In this document: positions 1 to 6,564 of the stretch, in pieces | How positions within the stretch are numbered: position 1 is the stretch's first letter | Layout of the letters: the number at the start of each line of letters is the position of its first letter | Notes under the pieces: model-generated | The model's database searches: none | Told to the model about the DNA's origin: nothing | Seen by the model: only the letters and a program-made list of their open reading frames with translations | From: HGM10836 sp045580645 | GTDB taxonomy: Bacteria > Bacillota_I > Bacilli_A > RF39 > UBA660 | Direction: 5' to 3' | Assembly: GCA_045580645.1 (NCBI GenBank) | Contig: JAZNOG010000051.1 | Span: 1 to 10,523 of the forward strand | Length of the DNA: 10,523 nucleotides | Translations under genes and position numbers: made by a program

Positions 1-25
1 TGACTATTTTTTAATTTTAATATAT

Positions 26-55
26 AAAAAAAGAAGCAAAAACAAAGTTTGCTTC
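26..55 (-). terminator. Intrinsic terminator downstream of obg
   Basis: On the minus strand an 8-bp perfect stem (GAAGCAAA / TTTGCTTC, plus-strand 33-40 and 48-55, 7-nt loop) is followed by seven U (A run at 26-32). It lies about 150 nt after the obg stop, so it probably ends the obg transcript. The AT-rich stretch 56-206 between them shows no ORF or other structure I can support. Confidence 0.85.
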
Positions 56-206
56 CCTAAATTATATATAATTGAATATACTTTTTATATCCAAATATCA
101 AAAACATATATATTTTAAAAAAGTTTTAATTATTATATGAAATACATTTTAATATATCACAAGATTTCTTTATTAAAACCATAATTGAATTTAAATTAAT
201 AAAATC

Positions 207-1478
207 CTAATTTCTATATTCAAATTCAAAATCCAATATTTTAACTATATCTCCTTGCTTAGCTCCCATTTTTTCAAGTTCATCATCAATTCCCATTTTA
301 CTTAATTTTTTAGCAAAACGAATTACTGCTTCATCTGTTGTAAATTTGGTCATTCTAAACATTTTTTCAATAATATCACTCTTAATAACAAAACAATCAT
401 TTTCTTTTGTTATAGTCCAAGGTTCTTCTTTTTGATATTTATATAAAACATAATCCTCATAATCTTCTTCCACTAAAGGTTCTACTTCTATTTCATCAAG
501 TAAATCTGCCATATGAATTAAAACTTTTTCTAACCCTTCATTATTCAAAGCAGATACTTCAAATATTTCAATATCTTTAACTTTTTCTTTAAATTCTTTT
601 AAATTTTCTTTAGAATTTTCCATATCCATTTTATTAGCGATTATAAGTTGTTTTCTTTTTAATAACTTTTCATCAAAATCTTTTAACTCTTTACAAATTT
701 TTACATAATCTTCATATGGATTTCTTCCTTCAAATCCCGACATATCAATAACGTGGGCAATAATTCTAGTTCTTTCAATATGTTTTAAGAATTTATCGCC
801 AAGTCCTTCACCTAAAGATGCTCCTTCGATTAATCCTGGTAAATCTACCATTGTAAAACTTCTATTATCGGTGGTTTTTACTACTCCAAGATTAGGATTC
901 AATGTCGTAAAGTGATAAGCTGCAATTTTTGGTTTTGATCTAGATACTTTTGATAAAATAGTACTTTTACCAACACTAGGCATACCAACTAATCCTACAT
1001 CTGCAAGTAATTTTATTTCAACTTTTATATATCTTTCTTCTCCCGGTTCTCCCTTTTCAGAAAAATTAGGTGCTGGATTATTCAATGTTCTAAAAGCAGT
1101 ATTTCCTCTTCCACCTCTTCCACCTTTAGCTATAATAAATTCATCATCTTTATCTTTTAAATCACAAATAACTATATTTGTATCTAAATCTGTAACCACT
1201 GTTCCTTGTGGAACTTTTATAATAACATCTTTAGCGCCTTTTCCATTTTGATTTTTACCAGAACCATTTTCACCTTTTTCACCCTTAATAATTTTATTAT
1301 ATCTTAAATCAATTAAAGTTCTAAGTCCTTCATCTACTTTGAAAATGATATTAGAACCTCTTCCGCCATTTCCACCAAAAGGACCACCAAATTCTACATA
1401 TTTTTCACGACGAAAAGCAGTGCATCCATCTCCACCAGATCCTGCAATTAATTTTATATTCACCTCATCAACAAACAT
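207..1478 (-). CDS. obg: GTPase Obg (ribosome assembly / stress GTPase)
   Basis: Obg is an essential GTPase that binds the 50S subunit and links ribosome assembly to (p)ppGpp and stress signalling; it acts in the cytoplasm. Numbering is from the ATG at 1478 (423 aa). The N-terminal Gly-rich Obg fold spans about 1-158 (FVDEV start, repeated GGxGG). The G domain shows G1 GMPSVGKST (165-173), switch I FTTLNPNLG (190-198), G3 DLPG (212-215) and G4 NKMD (282-285). A C-terminal OCT domain (about 340-423) is present, as in Bacillus-type Obg. The frame extends three codons upstream to a GTG at 1485-1487, but that GTG lies inside the Shine-Dalgarno GAGGTG (1485-1490), and family members begin MFVDEV, so ATG 1478 is the start. 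Terminators on both sides and its own promoter suggest a monocistronic gene. The stop is TAG. Confidence 0.97.
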   Translation of the reverse strand: MFVDEVNIKLIAGSGGDGCTAFRREKYVEFGGPFGGNGGRGSNIIFKVDEGLRTLIDLRYNKIIKGEKGENGSGKNQNGKGAKDVIIKVPQGTVVTDLDTNIVICDLKDKDDEFIIAKGGRGGRGNTAFRTLNNPAPNFSEKGEPGEERYIKVEIKLLADVGLVGMPSVGKSTILSKVSRSKPKIAAYHFTTLNPNLGVVKTTDNRSFTMVDLPGLIEGASLGEGLGDKFLKHIERTRIIAHVIDMSGFEGRNPYEDYVKICKELKDFDEKLLKRKQLIIANKMDMENSKENLKEFKEKVKDIEIFEVSALNNEGLEKVLIHMADLLDEIEVEPLVEEDYEDYVLYKYQKEEPWTITKENDCFVIKSDIIEKMFRMTKFTTDEAVIRFAKKLSKMGIDDELEKMGAKQGDIVKILDFEFEYRN

Positions 1479-1502
1479 TAAAATCACCTCAATTTCGTAT
1501 TA

Positions 1503-1531
1503 AGTATATCTGTTTTTTATAAAAAAAGCAA
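1503..1531 (-). promoter_or_regulatory. Sigma-A-type promoter of obg
   Basis: Minus-strand -35 TTGCTT (1526-1531), 17-bp spacer and -10 TATACT (1503-1508), about 13 nt before the GAGGTG ribosome site of obg. The -35 hexamer overlaps the left arm of the terminator hairpin at 1521-1559, so end-of-operon and start-of-obg signals share bases. Confidence 0.7.
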
Positions 1532-1559
1532 ATTTTATTTTACATTTTATGCTTTTTTT
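1521..1559. terminator. Symmetric hairpin terminator between the mtaB unit and obg
   Basis: A 10-bp perfect inverted repeat (AAAAAAAGCA 1521-1530, TGCTTTTTTT 1550-1559) with a 19-nt loop. Because the arms are A- and T-rich, it gives a U-rich tail on either strand and could act in both directions. On the minus strand it backs up the terminator at 1590-1616. Confidence 0.6.
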
Positions 1560-1589
1560 ATTTTACAAAAAAAGACATTTTAATTTTAC

Positions 1590-1616
1590 AAAAAAAGAAA
1601 TATTATCTATTTCTTT
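1590..1616 (-). terminator. Intrinsic terminator of the mtaB operon
   Basis: A 9-bp perfect stem (AAAGAAATA 1594-1602, TATTTCTTT 1608-1616) with a 5-nt loop containing the stop codon complement, then seven U ending in the tail U7GUAAAA. The hairpin starts within the last codons of the 72-aa gene. A second copy of the tail (TTTTACAAAAAAAG on the plus strand) sits 23 bp further on, at 1561-1574. Confidence 0.85.
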
Positions 1617-1821
1617 CATTCATTTTTCTAAATACTTCTTCAATTATTTCTTTATCAGTAACACTTTTTACCATTATCTTACCATTTTCTTCATATTCAT
1701 TTAAAAGTGTAAATTTATTAGAACCATCTGTAGCAATAACATATAAAAAGTTAATACCACTTAAATTAATTTTATCAAGAATTAAAAATTCCATACCATC
1801 TAAAATAATTATATCTTCCAT
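1603..1821 (-). CDS. Small acidic protein, DUF1292-like (hypothetical)
   Basis: A 72-aa protein starting MEDIIILDG, without membrane segment or cysteines. It has alternating beta-type segments (IIILDGMEFLILDKI, FLYVIA) and a C-terminal helix (EIIEEVFRKM). The pattern of a short beta-rich start followed by acidic residues and a closing 'eevF' helix resembles the small DUF1292/YrzB proteins of Bacillota; this is weak, by-eye similarity and the function is unknown. The frame runs four codons further up to a GTG, but that GTG lies in the AAAGGTGG ribosome site, so ATG 1821 is chosen. The ATG follows the upstream stop as TAA-a-ATG, leaving one base between genes, so translation is probably coupled. 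It is the last gene of the mtaB unit and ends in a terminator. Confidence 0.75.
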   Translation of the reverse strand: MEDIIILDGMEFLILDKINLSGINFLYVIATDGSNKFTLLNEYEENGKIMVKSVTDKEIIEEVFRKMNERNR

Positions 1822-1822
1822 T

Positions 1823-2338
1823 TTATCTACCACCTTTTGTATTACCTTCTATAGAAATAGTATTACTATCATAATCATAACCCATAAATTCATTAAATCC
1901 TTCTTCAGAAACAGCAAGTCCATTTTCTCTTGCATAATCTATATATTTAGTATATTGATCGTAACCATCTCCTGAAAATGTCTTTTCATCTCTAATAGAA
2001 GAAAATTTTAAAATACCTATTCCTACAATTGTAGCAAGGACAACTCCTCCAACAATTTTTAATTTGTCTTTAGTAGTTAATCCAAAATTTATAGGAACTT
2101 TAGATGCATCTGAAACCATAAGACCTTCACTTTTCCTTGTAACCATTTCTTGAGAATTTGCAACATAATACTCAGGAAATCCAAACAGTTCTTCTTGTTC
2201 TTCTTCACAAAAATCTTCCCTAGTAAATCTTTCAATTGGAATTTCAGTTTCCCCAATTCTAATAAATTTTTCTTCATTTTCTTTTTGCACCTTGTTAACT
2301 AAATTTACAAACAAATCTAAATCTTTATTATTAGCCAT
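1823..2338 (-). CDS. Hypothetical single-pass membrane protein
   Basis: I do not recognise a family. The 171-aa product starts MANNKDLDL at ATG 2338, 5 nt after GAGGTGA (2344-2350); the upstream in-frame GTG (2347) is part of that ribosome site and is not the start. Residues 1-90 are polar, with an acidic stretch (CEEEQEEL, about 44-51). One hydrophobic segment follows at about 93-110 (LKIVGGVVLATIVGIGIL), then about 60 residues with aromatic/acidic character. There is no N-terminal signal, so it is probably a protein with one internal membrane span; topology is unclear. It lies 36 nt after mtaB with no terminator between, and is coupled to the 72-aa gene downstream, so the three are co-transcribed. 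Confidence 0.8.
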   Translation of the reverse strand: MANNKDLDLFVNLVNKVQKENEEKFIRIGETEIPIERFTREDFCEEEQEELFGFPEYYVANSQEMVTRKSEGLMVSDASKVPINFGLTTKDKLKIVGGVVLATIVGIGILKFSSIRDEKTFSGDGYDQYTKYIDYARENGLAVSEEGFNEFMGYDYDSNTISIEGNTKGGR

Positions 2339-2374
2339 AAAGCTCACCTCTATTTTAAATATAACAATAATATT

Positions 2375-3622
2375 TTATTTTGTCCACATACTTGACATCA
2401 ACTTAACTTTATATATTTCATTTTGTTTTAACTCTTCATTTATTTTTAAATATAAATAATTTGAAGTATGACCATAACTATATCCATCTTCAACCTTTTC
2501 TATTAAAACTTCTACCTCTTGTCCGATAAACTTATCAAAATATTCTTTTTCTAGTTTTTCTGATAAAGTCATTACCTTTCTTACTCTTTCTTTTTTTATG
2601 TTTTCATCTATTTGATTAGACATAATAGCAGCTCTTGTTCCATTTCTTTTAGAATATGGAAATACATGTATTTTAGAAAAATTAACTAATTTCAAAAATT
2701 CCATTGTTTCTTCAAAGTCTTCTTCTGTTTCATCAGGAAAACCCACTATTAAATCAGTAGTAAGCGATATATTAGGCCTAATATCCCTAATTTTATTTAC
2801 TTGCTCTAAAAATTCTTCTTTTGTATATTTTCTATTCATTAATTTAAGTATCTTAGCACTACCACTTTGAAGTGGAATATGCAAATGATCACATAGGACA
2901 TTATTTTCTAAAAGTTTAAAAAATTCATCATTTAATTCTGTTATTTCAATAGATGATATTCTAAGTCTTTTTAAATCCTTATTTTCTAATATCTCTTCTA
3001 ATAAAGTAGTAAATTTTATATTTAAGTCAATACCATAACTTCCTGTATGAATTCCTGTTAAAACAACTTCTTTATAATTATTATCTGTTAAATCCCTTAT
3101 CTCTTTTAAAACTACTTCCTTATCTTTAGACCTACATCTACCTCTTACAAATGGTATTATGCAATAACTACAATAATTTTGACATCCATCTTGTATTTTT
3201 ACATATGCTCTAGTTCTAGATGGAAAAGAGGTAATTTGCATATCTTCAAAAGGAACTTTCATAATATTATGTTCTTCCCTTATTTGCTTTTTTGTTTTTA
3301 AATGTTCTTCAACTAGTTCTACTATTTTTGATTTATTATAATTTCCTATTATAATATCTACCCCATCAAAACTGTAGTCTTTAGCACTTTCTACAAAACA
3401 CCCACAAACTACTACAATAGCATCTTTATTTTTTACTTGATTAATTATTTTTTTATCTTTTTTGTCACTGTTATTAGTTACGGTGCATGTATTTATTACA
3501 TAAATGTCGCAAGTCTCATCAAAATCAGATATTTGATACCCTTTTTCTTTAAATAAACTCATCATATACTCACTTTCGTAACTATTCACTTTACATCCTA
3601 ATGTATAAAATCCTACTTTCAT
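2375..3622 (-). CDS. mtaB: tRNA (N6-L-threonylcarbamoyladenosine(37)-C2)-methylthiotransferase MtaB
   Basis: MtaB is a radical-SAM enzyme that converts t6A37 to ms2t6A37 in ANN-decoding tRNAs, using two [4Fe-4S] clusters and SAM. The 415-aa protein has the methylthiotransferase N-domain with cluster cysteines C10 (TLGCKVN), C46 (NTCTVT) and C75 (CGCF). The radical-SAM motif is C147xxxC151xxC154 (CQNYCSYC), followed by IIPFVRGRCRS. Typical later motifs are LHIPLQSGS and DLIVGFPDET, and a C-terminal TRAM-like domain covers about 350-415. TLGCKVN rather than MiaB-type TFGCQMN at the N-terminus, and the overall length, favour MtaB over MiaB. The start ATG 3622 has an AAGGA site about 10 nt upstream, only 13 nt after the RhuM pseudogene stop. 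No promoter is visible in that gap, so transcription probably comes from the promoter at 4086-4114. Confidence 0.93.
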   Translation of the reverse strand: MKVGFYTLGCKVNSYESEYMMSLFKEKGYQISDFDETCDIYVINTCTVTNNSDKKDKKIINQVKNKDAIVVVCGCFVESAKDYSFDGVDIIIGNYNKSKIVELVEEHLKTKKQIREEHNIMKVPFEDMQITSFPSRTRAYVKIQDGCQNYCSYCIIPFVRGRCRSKDKEVVLKEIRDLTDNNYKEVVLTGIHTGSYGIDLNIKFTTLLEEILENKDLKRLRISSIEITELNDEFFKLLENNVLCDHLHIPLQSGSAKILKLMNRKYTKEEFLEQVNKIRDIRPNISLTTDLIVGFPDETEEDFEETMEFLKLVNFSKIHVFPYSKRNGTRAAIMSNQIDENIKKERVRKVMTLSEKLEKEYFDKFIGQEVEVLIEKVEDGYSYGHTSNYLYLKINEELKQNEIYKVKLMSSMWTK

Positions 3623-3635
3623 ATACTACACATCC

Positions 3636-4057
3636 TTATTTTATTTCTTCTAATAATAAATCAAAATCTGATTTATATAATTTGTCTTGTTTTATCCTAT
3701 ATTTTTCAAATTCAGTTAACGCTTTATCGCGTGCTATTTCATTAACTTTATAACCAACAGAAATTACCATATACAAATTATAATATTGTATATTTCTTTT
3801 GACTTCTCTAATACCTTCTTGTTGAACTAGTAAAAATTTCTTACTAGTTGAATTTCGGTTTAATTCATAACTATCATATATATCATTAATATGCATGGCA
3901 ATATTGTTTCTTGTCGTATTAAACAATTCGCCAATTGCTTTTTGTGTTAACCATAAATCGCCATCTTCAAACCTAACTTGTATTCCTTTATCATGAGTTT
4001 GTCTTTCAAAATCAAGAACTCAGCATAACTACTTCTAATCATTAAATCTTTTGCCAT
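3636..4057 (-). pseudogene. Broken RhuM-family gene (frameshift plus internal deletion)
   Basis: RhuM-family proteins (usually about 300-340 aa; function poorly defined) are often found near restriction-modification loci. ATG 4057 (MAKDLMIRSS) has a good ribosome site (AGGAG, 4066-4070) and encodes the usual N-terminus, but this frame stops after about 36 codons. Shifting at the A run 4008-4011 (T run in the gene, one T short) restores DFERQTHDKGIQ, then the conserved VRFEDGDLWLTQKAIGELF and NTTRNNIAMHIN. The second frame, open from 3926, continues through YYNLYMVISVGYKVN and then jumps directly to what looks like the family C-terminal tail, ALTEFEKYRIKQDKLYKSDFD. About 190-200 central residues are therefore missing. 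The remnant keeps a strong promoter and lies 13 nt from mtaB. Family assignment and the deletion junction are from memory of the family, not alignment. Confidence 0.8.
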
Positions 4058-4085
4058 AATCTCATCTCCTTGAATATATACACTT

Positions 4086-4114
4086 ATTATAACAAACATA
4101 TGTCCTCGTAACAA
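4086..4114 (-). promoter_or_regulatory. Promoter upstream of the RhuM remnant, probably driving the mtaB operon
   Basis: Minus-strand -35 TTGTTA (4109-4114), 17-bp spacer and consensus -10 TATAAT (4086-4091), 16 nt before the AGGAG site of the RhuM remnant. It is the only convincing promoter upstream of mtaB, and no terminator intervenes. Confidence 0.75.
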
Positions 4115-4134
4115 TAGTTTTTAAATTTTATATT

Positions 4135-4159
4135 AAAAAAAATTAGACTAATCTAATTT
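4135..4159 (-). terminator. Intrinsic terminator of the Glu-rich membrane protein gene
   Basis: An 8-bp perfect stem (AAATTAGA 4140-4147, TCTAATTT 4152-4159) with a 4-nt loop that includes the TAG stop codon (4148-4150), followed by eight U (A run 4135-4142, shared with the stem base). Confidence 0.85.
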
Positions 4160-4885
4160 ATTTTTTAATTTCTTAAGTTCATGTAAAAACTCTTCTGTTT
4201 TCTTAATTTCAAGTTCTAAATCTTCTAAATCCATTGTTCTTTCTAAATACTCTTCAGATTGTTTAACTTTCTTAGGTGCACTAGAATATATACCAAATAC
4301 TGGAGATATAAGAGCAGAATTCTTAAATTTCTTTGGTTCTTCAACAAATATTGGATTATCTAAAACTTCTTCTTTTGGTTCATTTTCTTCCAAATGTTTT
4401 TTATAAAGTTCTTCAATTGTTATAGGTTCTGTCCCTTCATCCTTAAGTAATGCATCATTTTTTTCATCTATATCATAACTTGATTTAATAAGTTCCTCAT
4501 AACTAATTACTGACTTTTCCTCTTGTTCTTCTTCAAATGCTGTTTTTCCAATTAAATTATCTTGCATCTCTTGTTCAACTAATTTTCTGGTAATATCTTC
4601 TAATTCCTTTTTAGCCTCTAAAACAGTTTTTTCTTTAGCATAAACTACTTCTTCTTTATATTCTTCCACATCATTAATAGTATCATTTATAACAGAAGGT
4701 GTTATTTGTTTAACAATTGGTTCTTCTTCCAATATATCTTCTTCATAATATTCTATTTCTTCATATTTTCTTTTCTTTATTTTTTCTATTAAAACAATTG
4801 TAAGAAGCGCTAAAAGGATAGCAAAAACAATTGATATTACTATTATTAAATTATTTCTTCCAAAACTATTTATAAATTCTTCCAT
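4148..4885 (-). CDS. Membrane-anchored Glu-rich coiled-coil protein (hypothetical)
   Basis: I do not recognise a named family. The 245-aa protein has one N-terminal hydrophobic segment (about 12-33) followed by KIKKRK, which predicts an N-out/C-in signal anchor with a cytoplasmic body. The body is strongly acidic (EEIEYYEEDILEEEP; AFEEEQEEKS), with low-complexity Glu/Lys stretches. Near the end is a distinct uncharged motif, SALISPVFGIY (190-200). A predicted coiled coil closes the protein (about 211-245, DLELEIKKTEEFLHELKKLKNKL). The layout resembles membrane-tethered scaffold or division-associated proteins, but that is only inference from architecture. ATG 4885 follows a GGGAGA site by 8 nt. 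It has its own promoter and terminator, so it is probably monocistronic. Confidence 0.85.
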   Translation of the reverse strand: MEEFINSFGRNNLIIVISIVFAILLALLTIVLIEKIKKRKYEEIEYYEEDILEEEPIVKQITPSVINDTINDVEEYKEEVVYAKEKTVLEAKKELEDITRKLVEQEMQDNLIGKTAFEEEQEEKSVISYEELIKSSYDIDEKNDALLKDEGTEPITIEELYKKHLEENEPKEEVLDNPIFVEEPKKFKNSALISPVFGIYSSAPKKVKQSEEYLERTMDLEDLELEIKKTEEFLHELKKLKNKLD

Positions 4886-4908
4886 ACTTCATTTCTCCCA
4901 GCAAAAAT

Positions 4909-4937
4909 ATTTTATCATAAATTCAATAAGTTTTAAA
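4909..4937 (-). promoter_or_regulatory. Probable promoter of the Glu-rich membrane protein gene
   Basis: Minus-strand extended -10 TGA-TAAAAT (hexamer 4909-4914, TG at 4916-4917) with a weak -35 TTTAAA (4932-4937) at 17-bp spacing. It lies between the FAD-gene terminator and the ribosome site at 4894-4899. Confidence 0.5.
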
Positions 4938-4954
4938 CATTAAATTTACTATTT

Positions 4955-4985
4955 AGAAAATTTTAAGGTTCCAAACGGAACCTTA
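4955..4985 (-). terminator. Probable terminator of the FAD-dehydrogenase gene
   Basis: A 9-bp perfect stem (TAAGGTTCC / GGAACCTTA, plus-strand 4964-4972 and 4977-4985, loop AAAC), 4 nt past the TAA stop. The tail is AAATTTTC rather than a clean U run, so termination may be inefficient; the stem is among the most GC-rich in the window. Confidence 0.55.
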
Positions 4986-4988
4986 TAT

Positions 4989-6377
4989 TTAGTTATTTAA
5001 AATATCACGTGCTGCAATTAAACCAGTTGCCGCAGCTGTTACAATATTACCTGATTTACCACATCCATCACCAATAAAATAAATATCATAATCTTCAAGT
5101 TTAAATTTATTATTTGTAGTTATTTCATTACTAAAGAATTTTATTTCAGGACCATATAATAATGTTTCATCATTATTTACACCTGGTATTATTTTATCTA
5201 GTGTTTCTAAACCTTCTAGTATATTTGTTACTATTCTATGAGGTAAAACAAGTGCAAGATCCCCTGCCACACAATCTTTTAAAGTTGGAGAAATAAAACC
5301 TTTATTTATTCTATGCCATGTTGATCTTCTTCCCATTCTTAAATCCTTTAATGTTTGAATAATTGGTTTTGAATCTCCTAAAACATTTGCTATTCTTGCA
5401 ATTGATTCACCATATAATCTAGTATTAGTCGCTGGTTCTGTTAAATTAACCTTACTAATAAATGCAAAATTTGAGTTATTTGATTTTATATCTTTTAAAG
5501 CATGTCCATTTACACAGATAAATCCATAATAGTTTTCCTTTGCCACAAATCCTCCTGGATTAGTGCAGAATGTTCTAATTTCATCTGAATATGTTTTTGT
5601 CTTAATAAAGATAGTCGGATCATAAATAACACTACAAATATCTTCTAAAATTTCTTTTCTAGTTTCTACACGAACACCCACTTCAATACTTTTAGAAGTA
5701 TATTCAATGTTATATTTATCTGCAATTTCTTGAAGCCATTTAGTTCCACTTCTACCTGGTGCAACAATTAATTTTTTACATTTTTTAAGTATTTCTTTGC
5801 TATTTTTTACACATGTTATTTCATGTTCTTCTTTACTTATACTTTTAATATCAGTAACTGTTGTATTATCAATAACTTCAACACCCTTATTTTCCAAATA
5901 ATCAGTTAAATCTTGAATATAAATAGGTAGTTTATCTGAACCTAAATGTTTTTGCTTTATAAGCATAAGTTTAGCACCTGTTAATGCTACTTTTTTCTTT
6001 ATTTCATTAGCTTCATCTAAATTACTAGGATAAACTTTACTATCCATTTTAAATTTATTAAATATTTCTTCTGTATCATCAATAATATTATAAGCTTCTT
6101 CTTCACTCATATATTTAAAAAGATCAGATTTTCCTATTTTTGGAACAAAGTTTAATTTTCCATCTGAAAAAGTCCCTGCTCCTCCATACCCATTCATAAT
6201 ATTACATGGATTACAATTTATACAGGAAATTCCATTTTTGTTCATTGGACAAACTCTATTTTTAGCAAATTTTCCTTGATCAATAAGTCCTATTTTTAAT
6301 TTATTATTTTTTTCAATAAGTTCATAGGCTGCAAAAAGTCCTGCTGGACCTGCTCCTATTATAATTACATCATACAT
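4989..6377 (-). CDS. FAD-dependent dehydrogenase, COG2509-type (NAD(P)/FAD oxidoreductase)
   Basis: A 462-aa flavoprotein counted from ATG 6377. The N-terminal Rossmann motif DVIIIGAGPAG (GxGxxG at 8-13) binds the FAD ADP moiety, and the C-terminal IGDGCGKSGNIVTAAATG is the second FAD-contact motif. After the first strand-helix unit comes a Cys cluster, C43, C52, C55, C58 (CPMNK...CINCNPC), then GYGGAGTFSDGKL, typical of the uncharacterised COG2509 'FAD-dependent dehydrogenase' family. Substrate and electron partner are unknown. The cluster could hold a metal or Fe-S centre, or act as a thiol site (inference). The frame is open to 6410, but GGAAGGTG (6383-6390) sits 5 nt before ATG 6377, and an extended -10 at 6401-6409 would place transcription start downstream of 6410, so the shorter start is chosen. 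Confidence 0.9.
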   Translation of the reverse strand: MYDVIIIGAGPAGLFAAYELIEKNNKLKIGLIDQGKFAKNRVCPMNKNGISCINCNPCNIMNGYGGAGTFSDGKLNFVPKIGKSDLFKYMSEEEAYNIIDDTEEIFNKFKMDSKVYPSNLDEANEIKKKVALTGAKLMLIKQKHLGSDKLPIYIQDLTDYLENKGVEVIDNTTVTDIKSISKEEHEITCVKNSKEILKKCKKLIVAPGRSGTKWLQEIADKYNIEYTSKSIEVGVRVETRKEILEDICSVIYDPTIFIKTKTYSDEIRTFCTNPGGFVAKENYYGFICVNGHALKDIKSNNSNFAFISKVNLTEPATNTRLYGESIARIANVLGDSKPIIQTLKDLRMGRRSTWHRINKGFISPTLKDCVAGDLALVLPHRIVTNILEGLETLDKIIPGVNNDETLLYGPEIKFFSNEITTNNKFKLEDYDIYFIGDGCGKSGNIVTAAATGLIAARDILNN

Positions 6378-6400
6378 ATTAAGCACCTTCCCACTTTTAA

Positions 6401-6409
6401 AGTATAACA
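6401..6409 (-). promoter_or_regulatory. Extended -10 promoter of the FAD-dehydrogenase gene
   Basis: Minus-strand TGT-TATACT (TG at 6408-6409, hexamer 6401-6406), with no good -35. The predicted start near 6394 leaves a leader of about 17 nt containing GGAAGGTG, supporting ATG 6377 as the translation start. Confidence 0.55.
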
Positions 6410-6481
6410 TGTATAATGTTAAACATAAAGTTTTTTAAATTAAATTTTGAAATTTTTATATTTTTTTGCCACAATTAACGG

Positions 6482-6502
6482 TTATTCAAATTTTTCGAAT
6501 AA
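6482..6502 (-). terminator. Stem-loop after the DUF1016 gene, possible weak terminator
   Basis: Inverted repeat TTATTC...GAATAA (6482-6487, 6497-6502). In minus-strand RNA it extends inward to about 9 pairs with one G-U. No U tract follows on the minus strand, so it may act as a 3'-end stabiliser or need another factor. It is the only clear structure in the 6411-6564 gap. Confidence 0.3.
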
Positions 6503-6564
6503 TTGAAGTTTTTTCTAATTCTTCACTAACAAGTTTTATTATTATTTATTTGAATATTTGCAAA

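Noticed and set aside
56..206. Possible small RNA between obg and its terminator
   Set aside because: Several -10-like TATAAT/TATATT strings occur, but in DNA this AT-rich they are expected by chance; no structure besides the terminator.
2089..2277. 62-codon minus-strand ORF inside the 171-aa gene
   Set aside because: Out-of-frame shadow, Lys/Leu-rich from AT content, without its own ribosome site.
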